A DNA stretch of 63,174 nucleotides from NCBI RefSeq assembly GCF_004212635.1, contig NZ_PSRT01000040.1, positions 1-63,174 of the forward strand, written 5' to 3'. The DNA comes from Bradyrhizobium genosp. SA-3. Its GTDB lineage: Bacteria > Pseudomonadota > Alphaproteobacteria > Rhizobiales > Xanthobacteraceae. The notes under the pieces are model-generated. The model was not told the origin of the DNA. It saw nothing but the letters and a program-made list of their open reading frames with translations, and made no database searches. The position numbers and the translations under genes were made by a program. Below are positions 45,596 to 54,037 of this stretch, piece after piece. Each line of letters begins with the position of its first letter. The first letter of the stretch is position 1.

Positions 45596-46492
45596 TCAGC
45601 GAAGCTGGGCCAGGCTCGAGCGGATCAATGAAATCAATTGTTCGGTGTTCGGGCGCCTGACAGGGCCGCGCGGGGTGATCAAGCCGATCTGGCGAAGCTT
45701 GACGTGGTCGGAGATCGGGACGACACGAAACTGCTGCACGCCGGCCTGCACCAGAGCGACCCGCGGTACGATTGCGATGCCGAGGCCGGACGCTGCCAAG
45801 GCCAGCGCCGTCGTGGCGGCCTGGACCTCGAATTGCACATCGAGCCGGACGGCGAGCGTCTCCAGCGTCTCGTCGATCAGCCCTCGGACCGCCGTCGTCT
45901 TCGACAGCAGGATGACCGGCTTTTCGACGAGATCGGCGAATCCGATGCTTGATTGGCCCTCGTCGAATACCGGCGGTACACAGGCAAAGAGGGGATCTTC
46001 GAGGATCGGCTCGAACTCATAATCCCCCATGTCGGGGACTTCCGGACCAATGCCGAACTCGACATCTTGCCGCTTGAGCAGTTCGAGCATCGGTGTCGTG
46101 GAGAGCTCCATGAGCTGGACCTGGCTCCGCGGATAGCGGACCTTGAATGTCGCCAGGATGTTGGGCAGCCATCCGGACGCAAGTGTCGGAACGCAAGCCA
46201 TTCGAATGTGACGGCTGCGGGATTGCGCTGATTCGGTCAGCAGATCCAACCCGGACTGAACTTCCTGGAGGGCTCGCTTTGCCTGTTCGAACAGGATCCG
46301 CCCCTCAGGCGTGAGCAACACCTTCTGCGGTGTCCTGCGAAAGAGCAGGACGCCGATCTGCTCCTCCAGATCGCGAACCTGCATGCTGATGGCAGACGGC
46401 GACCGGTTCGATTCCTCCGCAGCCTTTCGGAAGCTTTCGTGCTCGGCCGCGAGCAGGAAAGTATGGAGAAGCTTCAGGTTGATGTTCGGCAA
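45596..46492 (-). CDS. LysR-family transcriptional regulator
   Basis: A 298-residue LysR protein. The N-terminal winged helix NLKLLHTFLLAAEHESFRKA continues EESNRSPSAISMQVRDLEEQ. The effector domain includes MACVPTLASGWLPNILATFK and AASGLGIAIVPRVALVQAGV. It is convergent with the isopropylmalate-type gene, 7 bp from its end, and the only regulator near the hydroxyacid/aldehyde dehydrogenase set, so it may control that set. Confidence 0.9.
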   Translation of the reverse strand: MPNINLKLLHTFLLAAEHESFRKAAEESNRSPSAISMQVRDLEEQIGVLLFRRTPQKVLLTPEGRILFEQAKRALQEVQSGLDLLTESAQSRSRHIRMACVPTLASGWLPNILATFKVRYPRSQVQLMELSTTPMLELLKRQDVEFGIGPEVPDMGDYEFEPILEDPLFACVPPVFDEGQSSIGFADLVEKPVILLSKTTAVRGLIDETLETLAVRLDVQFEVQAATTALALAASGLGIAIVPRVALVQAGVQQFRVVPISDHVKLRQIGLITPRGPVRRPNTEQLISLIRSSLAQLR

Positions 46493-46690
46493 GTCCGAAT
46501 ACCTCGTTCAGCGCTTATGCGCTCCATGCGGAATGAACCCAGCGCTGATTGACATGTATATCTGGCCAAGAAGGCGGCCGTCTTGATCAAAGCAGATATG
46601 GTTGCGTTGCAGCATAGTTCGGGGCGTCGGGCCTCGGCCTAGCCACCAGACGGGCGAGGAGCTTGCCGGGAATGAACCAGTTATCTGGGC

Positions 46691-46783
46691 ATGTATCGCC
46701 TATGTTATTTCGTCGCCTTCCTTGCCGTCACTGCGACCGTTTTTGGTGCCTTGCTAGGGTTCGATAAGTTTCTCGGCAGTTAG
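46691..46783 (+). CDS. possible 30-residue membrane peptide
   Basis: A complete small frame, MYRLCYFVAFLAVTATVFGA then LLGFDKFLGS, forms a single membrane helix with a short polar end. No clear ribosome site precedes it. It lies in the gene-poor scar region, so it may be fortuitous. Confidence 0.25.
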   Translation: MYRLCYFVAFLAVTATVFGALLGFDKFLGS

Positions 46784-46870
46784 CCGAAGGCCGCTCGTTC
46801 TTCAGCATGATAATTCAGCTTCTAGGCCCGAAGCAGGCTAAATGGAGCACGTCTGCTCTGCCCAGTCAGG

Positions 46871-46984
46871 TCAGACGCCGACCTGATCTGCTATCGCGAG
46901 CGCGTTGTTAAATTCAATTCCGAGGTACCGGACGGTGCTCTCGATTTCGGTGTGCCCCAAAGCCGCTGCACGGCTCGCAAAGGC
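46871..46984 (-). pseudogene. C-terminal stub of a tyrosine recombinase/integrase
   Basis: Reading the reverse strand towards the TGA at 46871 gives ALGHTEIESTVRYLGIEFNN then ALAIADQVGV. This is the C-terminal catalytic segment of tyrosine integrases (LLGHTKIESTVRYLGIE-type) with the active-site His (LGHT) and Tyr (VRYLG) preserved. Upstream of Ala/Arg at about 46984 the homology stops. It is a remnant marking past integration and rearrangement. Confidence 0.75.
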
Positions 46985-47629
46985 CATTCTTTCGCCCCTT
47001 CAGAACCTACGTCGGCTTTCGGACAATCGGCCCGTACTTGGGCCCAATTCGATCAGCGAAAAGGCGCAATAGACCGAAGCGGACCGTCAGAACCGAACTG
47101 CTATTGTCAATCGCACGGCGCGCGGTTCGGCGGGAAGAATATGGCGATCGGCGAAGCCGCCGATCGGCTCGCCCGGTAGGCGCGACAGGTAGCAGCAAGC
47201 CGACCGTGCGGCGGCTCTCTATGGTGCGCGTCTTGGCCTCGACATGAGGTTCGACTCCACGCGGCCCGACTGGGGGCTCAGGCTGATGTTCTTCCGTTGC
47301 GGAGATCTCGTTCCGGAAATCGTGCAGGACCTTCGCGACAGCGTACGGAACGACGACGATCGGCTGCACGGATTCAGTTGGCGGACACGGGACGCGCAAA
47401 CGACCCATGCACGTCCGTCCCGCGAAGGCTCCGATGTCTCCGATATCCGGCCGGGGCGCCGGCCCGCACACTCGCGTTTTTACGGTCCGTAGCCGTACCG
47501 CGGGCATTCGCACCTTGTTTCTCGAAGCTCCGCGGGCCGCTTCGGCCTAGATTTTGAAGGGCGGGTGGCGAAGCCCAGGAGTTTGCATCGCAGGTCGCCA
47601 GACTATGCGTTTGCGTGGGAGGGTGCACT
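46985..47629. other. gene-poor scar between integrase stub and binding-protein remnant
   Basis: About 640 bp in which I recognise no protein. A long reverse-strand open frame (47007-47513) is Arg/Pro-rich and lacks family features. It probably consists of decayed mobile or genomic-island DNA. Confidence 0.4.
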
Positions 47630-47910
47630 TTGAAGAAGATCGGCTTGATCGTTGGCGCCTTGGCCAGCACTGCGCTGCTTTCAACCGAATCTGGCCAGGC
47701 CAAATACGGGCCCGGGACATCGGCTACAGAAATCCGGATCGGCAACACTGTGCCCTATAGCGGCCCGCGTCAGCCGTCGGCGCGATCGGCAAGGCCCTCG
47801 AGGGCCACTTCGTGATGGTCAATGAAAGTGGCGGCGTGAACGGTCGTGCACGGGAAGATCAATCCTGCGCCGTCCAACGTCAGTCAGTTGAAATAGGAAG
47901 AGCAGTGTGA
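47630..47910 (+). pseudogene. remnant of a LivK-type branched-chain amino-acid binding protein
   Basis: A TTG start after GGGAGGG opens KKIGLIVGALASTALLSTES, a signal peptide, and then SATEIRIGNTVPYSGP, the classic start of family-4 ABC binding proteins. The frame is then lost near 47766; a shifted frame resumes as GAIGKALEGHFVMVNESGGV NGR. After that there is no homology and an early stop. At most 80 of about 400 residues survive. Confidence 0.7.
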
Positions 47911-48012
47911 CGCCAAGTGATTGAGGCTAGAACAGCGTAATTTTCACCGGTGGTGGTGCATCGCGCCATCTGCGCAGACGTGCCGATCTCTTCAAGCAAC
48001 CGAACGCCCAGC

Positions 48013-48026
48013 TTGATCTGGATCAA
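48013..48026. promoter_or_regulatory. FixK/FNR box 1 (AI-2E transporter gene)
   Basis: TTGATCTGGATCAA is an exact TTGAT-N4-ATCAA site, 69 bp before the TTG start of the AI-2E-type transporter gene. The spacing fits a class II activator site near -41. Confidence 0.8.
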
Positions 48027-48095
48027 GCCTCCGAAGCGGGCCGCACCTGTAGTTATTCAGCAGCGTGCCGACCGTCGATCAGGAGGCAACGAGTC

Positions 48096-49220
48096 TTGAA
48101 GACGCTTCGCCAGCTTGTGTCCGCGGAGGACATTGTCCAGCTCGTGATTCGGCTCGGCTTGCTCGGGCTGCTGATCTCGTGGACCTTCCTCGTTATCCGA
48201 CCGTTCGTGCCGATCTTGAGCTGGAGCGGAGTGTTGGCTGTGGCGTTTCATCCAATCTTCGCCTGGCTCGCCCGACGCCTCGGCAACCGCCCGCGAACCG
48301 CCTCAGCCGTTCTGACCCTGATCACGCTAGGCATCGTCATCGGTCCCGCCGCCTGGCTGGGCCTGAGTGCTGTTGACGGGCTCCGGGACCTTGCGGGCCA
48401 GATCGGCAGCGGGGATCTCGTGCTTCAGGCGGCGCCAGAGCAGATCAAGAATTGGCCCTTGATCGGTCCACAGCTTTACGCGTTCTGGAATGAAGCCTAC
48501 ACGAACATCCGTGCTGCGTTGCGTGAGGTGGCGCCATATCTGAAACCGCTCGCCGGGATGATGTTGTCGTTTGCGGGCGACACCGGCATCGGAATGCTCC
48601 AATTCCTGCTGTCAGTGGTCGTCGCCGGCTTCCTGCTTCCGTACGGGGCGCAGCTTGTTGCCGCGCTCCGCGGCTTCCTGTTGCGCATCGTGCCCGACCA
48701 AAGCGAGCATTTCCTGGAGCTCGCCGGTGCCACCATACGCGCGGTCTCACAGGGCGTCATCGGTGTTGCCATCGTGCAGGCCCTGCTGGCGGGCATCGGT
48801 TTCAAGCTCGCTGGCATCCCAAGCGCGGGGCTGCTCGCCGTCATCGTGCTCTTGCTATCAATCGTTCAGATCGGCGCGGCTATCGTTCTTCTTCCCGTGG
48901 TCGTCTGGATATGGATGGACAAGGACGTGACCGTAGCCCTGCTCTTGACGGTCTATCTCGTCGCCGTCGGTTTTCTCGACAACGTCCTGAAGCCGCTTCT
49001 CATGGGTCGAGGCCTGACGACGCCGACGCTCGTGATCCTGATCGGGGTCATCGGTGGTACGCTCGCGCATGGGATCATCGGCCTATTCATCGGGCCGATC
49101 ATCCTGTCGGTTGCTTGGGAGTTGGCGGCTGCATGGATCGGGATCGACCGTGCTGGGCCGATGCGGGTGGACCAGGCTGCCGTTGCCGCAACGGAAACCG
49201 TCGACGCACCGTTGACCTAG
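48096..49220 (+). CDS. AI-2E family transporter (PerM-like permease)
   Basis: A 374-residue membrane protein with about eight helices: VIRLGLLGLLISWTFLVIRP, LVLQAAPEQIKNWPLIGPQL and GVIGVAIVQALLAGIGFKLA with a pore-like LTTPTLVILIGVIGGTLAHG. The family exports small signalling or other molecules, and some members work in ion/pH homeostasis. The TTG start at 48096 follows AGGAGG by nine bases. An FNR-type box lies 69 bp upstream, so low oxygen probably induces it. Confidence 0.88.
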   Translation: MKTLRQLVSAEDIVQLVIRLGLLGLLISWTFLVIRPFVPILSWSGVLAVAFHPIFAWLARRLGNRPRTASAVLTLITLGIVIGPAAWLGLSAVDGLRDLAGQIGSGDLVLQAAPEQIKNWPLIGPQLYAFWNEAYTNIRAALREVAPYLKPLAGMMLSFAGDTGIGMLQFLLSVVVAGFLLPYGAQLVAALRGFLLRIVPDQSEHFLELAGATIRAVSQGVIGVAIVQALLAGIGFKLAGIPSAGLLAVIVLLLSIVQIGAAIVLLPVVVWIWMDKDVTVALLLTVYLVAVGFLDNVLKPLLMGRGLTTPTLVILIGVIGGTLAHGIIGLFIGPIILSVAWELAAAWIGIDRAGPMRVDQAAVAATETVDAPLT

Positions 49221-49225
49221 ATCAA
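49212..49225. promoter_or_regulatory. FixK/FNR box 2 (ion-channel gene)
   Basis: TTGACCTAGATCAA fits TTGAC-N4-ATCAA and overlaps the stop codon of the AI-2E gene. It is 103 bp before the channel gene start, leaving room for a leader. Confidence 0.65.
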
Positions 49226-49328
49226 TCGTCACCTTGGCCGATTGGCGCGAGCATGGTCACCATGGATACGATCCTCGTCGTCGATCATAACGAATTGTGT
49301 CTGCCGAATTGAGGTCGGGTTCGACGCT

Positions 49329-49772
49329 ATGATGCTACAATTCTTGGTCGGCATCCTGGTCAGTGTGATCAATATCGGGCTCCACGCGCTGGTGACGGTG
49401 GTCGCGGTCGCCATCGCCCGCAGTGCAGGCCTGCGTCATACCAATCGGCCGAGGTTGCATCTCATGGGCGTCATGATCGCGGCCGCCGTCGTGTTGAAGA
49501 TCGCCCACATGCTCGAAATCCTGATGTGGGCCGCGACCTACAATGTCGTCCAGGCCGCTGCCGCCGACAAGGACCTGCTCTACTTTGCTTTCGTCAACTA
49601 CACCACGCTCGGCTACGGCGACATCACTCCGGTGCGCGAATGGCAGCTGATCGGCCCGTTGACCGCCATGAATGGCGTTCTTCTGTTCGGCTGGTCCGCC
49701 GCCATTCTGTTCGAAGTCTTGCGCAAGACACTCGAACATCTCGGGCTGACGGAAGCGCCCGGCGCAAGTTGA
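49329..49772 (+). CDS. potassium-channel-like membrane protein (Ion_trans_2 type)
   Basis: A 147-residue protein with four likely helices and a pore loop YTTLGYGDITPV at residues 91-102. The selectivity filter is TLGYGD, a one-residue variant of the TVGYGD K+ filter. It contains two helices before the pore and one after it, and no regulatory nucleotide domain. It is presumably a tetramer. ATG 49329 is used; another ATG follows at 49332. It appears controlled by FNR box 2. Confidence 0.82.
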   Translation: MMLQFLVGILVSVINIGLHALVTVVAVAIARSAGLRHTNRPRLHLMGVMIAAAVVLKIAHMLEILMWAATYNVVQAAAADKDLLYFAFVNYTTLGYGDITPVREWQLIGPLTAMNGVLLFGWSAAILFEVLRKTLEHLGLTEAPGAS

Positions 49773-49840
49773 CCACGGATCTAATGCCTCGCGTGGGTCC
49801 CCATCTTGACGGTTAAGGATGTAACCGAAAGTTCGCCCGT

Positions 49841-50521
49841 TCAAGGCTGCAGATCGAGACTGGCGAGCCGGTGCCGGTCGAGCAGCACGATTTGGCGTTG
49901 AGTGTTGCCGACGAAGCCGAGAACGCCAAGCTCATGGAGCCGCGACAGAGCGCGCGAGACGGTCTCCAGCGTCAGGCCGAGATAGTCGGCGATATCGCGC
50001 CGCGACATCGGAAGCGCCATGACGCCGGCCGCTGTCAGGCGCTTGTCCATTTCGAGCAGGAACGCCGCGACTCGCTCCAGGGAGGTCTTGCGGCCGAGAA
50101 GCAGCATGTGGTCTTCCGCGTGCTGGAGGTTATCTGTTGTCATGCTGAGGAGGTTTCTGGTTACCATGACATCGCTCTCGGCCACGGTTTCGAGACTTTG
50201 CCGTCTGATCAGGCGTACCGTGGTGTCGATGATGGCTTCCGTCGTGAACCGGTGCTCGCTGCCATTCTCGAGCCCGAAGATGTCGCCAACGAGGTGAAAT
50301 GCGCCGATCTGCCTGCGGCCATCCGATAGCAGCTTGTAACTTCGTACCGCGCCGGACTTGACCTGGTAGACATACTCGGCCGGCTCTTTCTCGCCGTAGA
50401 TCTCGGATCCCTTTCGGTAGGAGAATTCGCTTAAATTGACCAGCGCATTTGAATGAGCTGTCATGCCGAGGTCGCGGAGGGTATTGGGGCGTAGGGAATC
50501 CGTTGTGATGCGAACGAACAT
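49841..50521 (-). CDS. Crp/Fnr-family regulator, FixK-like
   Basis: A 226-residue regulator. The cyclic-nucleotide-like fold (VYQVKSGAVRSYKLLSDGRR, GDIFGLENGS) is followed by the winged helix SRRDIADYLGLTLETVSRAL. Recognition residues Glu186, Ser189 and Arg190 (E-xx-SR) are those that read TTGA half-sites. It has no cysteine, so it cannot carry an FNR iron-sulfur cluster and is FixK-type. ATG 50521 follows GAGGAG. It is the obvious reader of the six boxes around it; the upstream sensor is probably FixLJ elsewhere. Confidence 0.88.
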   Translation of the reverse strand: MFVRITTDSLRPNTLRDLGMTAHSNALVNLSEFSYRKGSEIYGEKEPAEYVYQVKSGAVRSYKLLSDGRRQIGAFHLVGDIFGLENGSEHRFTTEAIIDTTVRLIRRQSLETVAESDVMVTRNLLSMTTDNLQHAEDHMLLLGRKTSLERVAAFLLEMDKRLTAAGVMALPMSRRDIADYLGLTLETVSRALSRLHELGVLGFVGNTQRQIVLLDRHRLASLDLQP

Positions 50522-50826
50522 GGGCCAACTCCTCAGCTTGTCGCCGAATTGGTCGGTCGGATGAAATATTTTCAGCCGGAAATGCGCCGCGCTACCCCAC
50601 TCCCGCCGCAGTTGATTTTCGACCAAGGTGGTAGTTCAATCCATTGTCCCAAGGTTCATTGTACCAAAGGACAGCACTGGCGATTGCTGCGCGGGATGAG
50701 AAGCTTGCCGCGGTGGAGATGCGACATACTGCGAAGCAGATATTCCGGCCTCCAAACGTGAAGATGACTTTGAAGAATGAGAGGGACGCCGAGCCGTCCT
50801 CATTAAATTGAGCGAGAGGTAAAAAG
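50522..50826. promoter_or_regulatory. divergent region between FixK-like and response regulator genes
   Basis: About 305 bp without a gene. TGTCC (50645-50649) and GGACA (50669-50673) flank an AT-containing centre, and CCAAAGGACA (50664-50673) recurs at 51480-51489 before the second response regulator. No TTGA-N6-TCAA box was found here. Confidence 0.45.
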
Positions 50827-51450
50827 GTGCCAGGCCTCGTTCACGTTGTTGACGACGACGAGTCCTTTCGAACCGCGATCGAGCGCAGGCTGAAGCTCGC
50901 GGGATATGAGGTCGCGACCTATGCCTCAGCAGTGGAGCTCCTGGACTCGGCGCCAGATGACGAGCAGGTGGGCTGTATCCTGCTCGACGTACGGATCCCG
51001 GGACTGAGCGGTCCCGACCTGCAGGCCCGGTTGATCGCGTCTGGTTCGATGCTGCCGATCGTCTTCCTGACCGGTCATGCCGACACGCCAACCACCGTAC
51101 GCGCGATCAAGGCGGGTGCGGAAGACTTTCTGACCAAACCGATATCCTCCGAGCAGTTGCTCGATGCGATCGAGCGCGCGTTGGCCAGTCAGCAAACGGC
51201 GCGCGCTCAGCGCAGCAGGCTTGATGCTTTTCGTGGTCATCTGGCCACGCTGACGCAGCGCGAGCGACAGGTGTTTGATCTCATCGTGCGCGGCCGGATC
51301 AACAAGCAGATCGCGCATGAACTCGGAACCACCGAACGCACAGTGAAAGCGCACCGTCACCAGGTGATGGAGAAGATGCAGGTTCATTCGCTGGCGGAAC
51401 TCGTTTCGATCGCAGAGCGGCTCGGAACACTCGATCCGAACGAGCATTAG
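50827..51450 (+). CDS. FixJ/NarL-type response regulator
   Basis: A 207-residue two-domain regulator. The receiver starts VHVVDDDESFRTAIERRLKL, with phosphoacceptor Asp54 (LLDVRIPGLSG), Thr in FLTGHADTPTT and Lys in FLTKPIS. The C-terminal LuxR-type helix-turn-helix is LTQRERQVFDLIVRGRINKQ through ERTVKAHRHQVMEKM. GTG 50827 is the start. It may be partner to the histidine kinase at 59.9 kb or a kinase elsewhere. Confidence 0.9.
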   Translation: MPGLVHVVDDDESFRTAIERRLKLAGYEVATYASAVELLDSAPDDEQVGCILLDVRIPGLSGPDLQARLIASGSMLPIVFLTGHADTPTTVRAIKAGAEDFLTKPISSEQLLDAIERALASQQTARAQRSRLDAFRGHLATLTQRERQVFDLIVRGRINKQIAHELGTTERTVKAHRHQVMEKMQVHSLAELVSIAERLGTLDPNEH

Positions 51451-51479
51451 CCGCATCGTCACAGCGGTCTGTGACTGCC

Positions 51480-51489
51480 CCAAAGGACA
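51480..51489. promoter_or_regulatory. CCAAAGGACA motif, second copy
   Basis: CCAAAGGACA here is identical to 50664-50673. One copy precedes each of the two response-regulator genes, suggesting common control by an unknown factor. Confidence 0.4.
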
Positions 51490-51540
51490 ATGCTGAGGCG
51501 TGTTGACAGTGCACGGCGAGCCGTATGCAATAGTGCACAG

Positions 51541-51978
51541 ATGCCCGCTCGTAAACGCGGCGCAATCGTATCCAGTATCCCACCGCCGTTTCCCGGAAAG
51601 GCAATCGCCTTGCCCCTACGCGAGTCCGTTTTCGTCGTCGATGATGATCCGTCCATGCGTGCCAGCATGGACAGACTTCTGCGCCGACACGGTTTCGACA
51701 CTACGCTGTTCGACACCGCGGGTGCCTTGCTCGATCATGGCAAGTTCTACACCGCGATTTGCATCATCCTTGACATCAATCTTGGCGCAAAGTCCGGCAT
51801 CGACGTGCGGCGAAGACTGGCTGAGAATGGCGTCATCGTGCCGGTGATCTATGTAACCGGTAATGATTGCCCCGCGAACCGTACCGCGGCGATCGCGTCG
51901 GGCTGCATTGCCTACTTGATCAAGCCCTTTGGGGCGCAGTCGTTGATCGAATCTGTCGAGCGCGCCCGCACTTCGTAG
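51541..51978 (+). CDS. single-domain response regulator (receiver only)
   Basis: About 145 residues with one receiver: VFVVDDDPSMRASMDRLLRR, phosphoacceptor Asp78 (CIILDINLG), VIYVTGNDC and Lys in AYLIKPFG. No output domain follows, as in CheY-like or phosphotransfer shuttles. ATG 51541 gives a 25-residue preface without a ribosome site. A TTG at 51610 with GGAAAGG eight bases upstream is an equal or better start. It directly follows the FixJ-type gene. Confidence 0.85.
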   Translation: MPARKRGAIVSSIPPPFPGKAIALPLRESVFVVDDDPSMRASMDRLLRRHGFDTTLFDTAGALLDHGKFYTAICIILDINLGAKSGIDVRRRLAENGVIVPVIYVTGNDCPANRTAAIASGCIAYLIKPFGAQSLIESVERARTS

Positions 51979-51992
51979 CTCCACTCTGGCTG

Positions 51993-52577
51993 TCATTCGT
52001 CGATATATTGCTCGAGCGTCCTGGCTGGTGCCCCCTTGTGGGCGGAGGCGAATTGCGCCAACGGAATCGAGGTCGTCACGGCAAGAAGATTCGAATCGAC
52101 GAGTTCGAGCAGAAGCGCCTTGCCGGTTTGCATCTCTTTGATGACTTTTGGTGCCGCTACGTCGGCCGCGACGCACAGATTGGTGAGACACCAAGTATAC
52201 GGCACGCGGAAGGCCTCGCCGTGGTCGACGCTCAATTTCGGTGACTGTTGCAGGTACATGCCGACAGGTACAAAAAGTTGCAGGCGGGCCGTGGGAGCGT
52301 CCTCCCGCTCGATCAGATCGAGGCGCACGGCCGTCTGTCCGGTCGCGAATTGGCCGGTGATGGAGGTTCGGCACAGGGTTGGGGCACCGCCGGCCTTGAA
52401 GCAGAGTTTCTGCCAGGCGCCATAGCTGATGTCCTTGGCTTCGCGCTGGCCGCGCGTTGCGACCTCGGCGGGCTTGTCGGCTTTCGCGGCCTCCGGCGCG
52501 GCGACGGTTGCGCTTGTGGCGGTCCCGACGACTGCAACCATCAAGAGACCGGAAAGACAATCAAGAGGGCGGGGCAT
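51993..52577 (-). CDS. invasion-associated locus B (IalB) family secreted protein
   Basis: A 194-residue protein with a Sec signal (LSGLLMVAVVGTATSATVAA). The mature domain has YGAWQKLCFKAGGAPTLCRT, LFVPVGMYLQQSPKLSVDHG and YTWCLTNLCVAADVAAP, the IalB pattern with two disulfide-forming cysteine pairs. The family is periplasmic and linked to envelope stress or host interaction in Bartonella and rhizobia. It is codirectional with the hydrolase 23 bp upstream. Confidence 0.85.
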   Translation of the reverse strand: MPRPLDCLSGLLMVAVVGTATSATVAAPEAAKADKPAEVATRGQREAKDISYGAWQKLCFKAGGAPTLCRTSITGQFATGQTAVRLDLIEREDAPTARLQLFVPVGMYLQQSPKLSVDHGEAFRVPYTWCLTNLCVAADVAAPKVIKEMQTGKALLLELVDSNLLAVTTSIPLAQFASAHKGAPARTLEQYIDE

Positions 52578-52600
52578 AGTCGCGTCTCTGAAGTTTGCGC

Positions 52601-53485
52601 TCACTTCTGCGCATCCAGGAACTTCGTCACCAGCGGCGACCAGAGCGGGATCGCGTCCGGCGAGCCGATGAAGAAATGGCCTTCCTTGCCGAACGGCGGC
52701 ATCAGATGATATTCGGCGCGGCCGCCGGCGGCGGTGAAGGCGGCATGCATGCGCTTGGACAGATCGGGTCCGAAGAACGTGTCGTTCTCGATGTAGATCC
52801 ACAGCATCGGCACGCGCGAGGTGCGGCCGAAATCCGCGGTCGCTTCGACGAGTTTGTCCGGCGCGCAATTGTTGTTGGGCTTGCCGCCGACCCGGCCGCC
52901 GCGGCCTGCGGCGAAGGTGATGATCGCCTTCACCTGCGGCGGGTTCACGCTCGACAATGCGATCGAAGCCGAGCCGCCGGCGGATTGACCGACCACGATC
53001 ACGTCCTTCGGGATGATCCGCTTCTCGGCGGCCAGGTAGTCGATGATCCAGAGATCGACCTGCGCGACCGCGAGGCCCGCATCGTGGAAATTGGGATTGG
53101 TGCACTTGCCGACCTTGGAGAAGAACGGGCCAAACAGCGCGCGTTCGGGAATGTCGATCGCCTGCGCGCCATAACCGCTGCCGACCGGCGCCACCACGAG
53201 ATAGCCGCGCCTGGCGAACCATTTGGCGGCATCGCGGAACTCCACCAGCGGAAAGAAGCTGCGGTCGGTCGGGTTGAGCGCGACGCCATGGTTCATGATC
53301 ACCAGCGGGAAGGGGCCGTCGCCGACCGGGTGCACCAGATAGGCGAACATCGGCAGCGGCAGCGGGAGTGCCCAGACTTCTTCCTGGATGCGGACCTCGT
53401 CCTCGGCGCGCACGGGCGGTGCGACGACGAGAAGGACGAGGAGGGTGATCGCAAGAGCGTGGAGCAATGCAGGCATGCGACGCAT
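52601..53485 (-). CDS. secreted alpha/beta hydrolase, dienelactone-hydrolase-like
   Basis: A 294-residue protein with a signal peptide (LLHALAITLLVLLVVAPPVR). It has VIMNHGVALN near the oxyanion region, the nucleophile elbow VVGQSAGGSAS with Ser, and a likely acid/His pair in IYIENDTFFGPDLS and GKEGHFFIGSPD. The substrate is unknown. ATG 53485 is set by GGAGG five bases upstream. It follows the antiporter remnant by 11 bp, so it was probably in operon with the intact antiporter. Confidence 0.85.
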   Translation of the reverse strand: MRRMPALLHALAITLLVLLVVAPPVRAEDEVRIQEEVWALPLPLPMFAYLVHPVGDGPFPLVIMNHGVALNPTDRSFFPLVEFRDAAKWFARRGYLVVAPVGSGYGAQAIDIPERALFGPFFSKVGKCTNPNFHDAGLAVAQVDLWIIDYLAAEKRIIPKDVIVVGQSAGGSASIALSSVNPPQVKAIITFAAGRGGRVGGKPNNNCAPDKLVEATADFGRTSRVPMLWIYIENDTFFGPDLSKRMHAAFTAAGGRAEYHLMPPFGKEGHFFIGSPDAIPLWSPLVTKFLDAQK

Positions 53486-53496
53486 CGCGACCTCCC

Positions 53497-53901
53497 TCAT
53501 CCCGAAAACGCTGCGGCCACCACGATCGGACCGAGCACCGTCAGCACGACGTTGCCGACCGCGTAGGGCACGGCGACGCCGAGCACAGGCGTCTGACTCT
53601 CGGCGACGTCGCAGGCGCCGGTGACGGCGGCATCGACCGTCATGGCGCCGGGCCAGCGCGCCGCAGGTCACGACCGGTAGCCAATCGTGAAGACGAAGAG
53701 GCTGAACAGGATCGCCTGCAGGACCGGCGGAAACGTGAAGCTGCCGAGTTGTCCGATCAAGACGGCGACGATCAGGATGCAGGCCGTGGTGCCGATCGAG
53801 AAACTGCGAACCTTGATGTGGCCGAGGATGGTGCCCATCGCAATCGCCAGCAGCAGGAATATCTCCGGTGCGGTGATGATGATTCACCTGACGGTTTCCA
53901 T
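53497..53901 (-). pseudogene. remnant of an AspT/YidE-type aspartate:alanine antiporter
   Basis: From ATG 53901 the reading METVR meets a TGA, where homologues have Trp. It continues ITAPEIFLLLAIAMGTILGH, FSIGTTACILIVAVLIGQLG and FTFPPVLQAILFSLFVFTIG, then stops. A second frame ends with MTVDAAVTGACDVAESQTPV and VPYAVGNVVLTVLGPIVVAA, the C-terminus of the same family. About 130 of roughly 560 residues remain, so the middle has been deleted. It lies divergent from the SulP operon, with an FNR box between. Confidence 0.78.
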
Positions 53902-53956
53902 GGTCGCATTCCCCCGGCGCTTTGGTGCGATTTGATTGGCGGTGCGGGGACATTGC

Positions 53957-53970
53957 TTGATCCAGATCAA
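53957..53970. promoter_or_regulatory. FixK/FNR box 3 (small membrane protein and SulP operon)
   Basis: TTGATCCAGATCAA is an exact TTGAT-N4-ATCAA site, 67 bp before the small membrane protein start and 55 bp from the antiporter remnant start, so it could act in both directions. Confidence 0.8.
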
Positions 53971-54037
53971 GCCTCGGCAGAGACGAGGCAATGCCTATGG
54001 ACCTCATGAAAAGTTTGCGACAGCCCGTATTGCCGAC

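Noticed and set aside
47007..47513. 168-residue reverse-strand frame in the scar region
   Set aside because: Arg/Pro-rich composition, no recognisable motif, no ribosome site; treated as non-coding.
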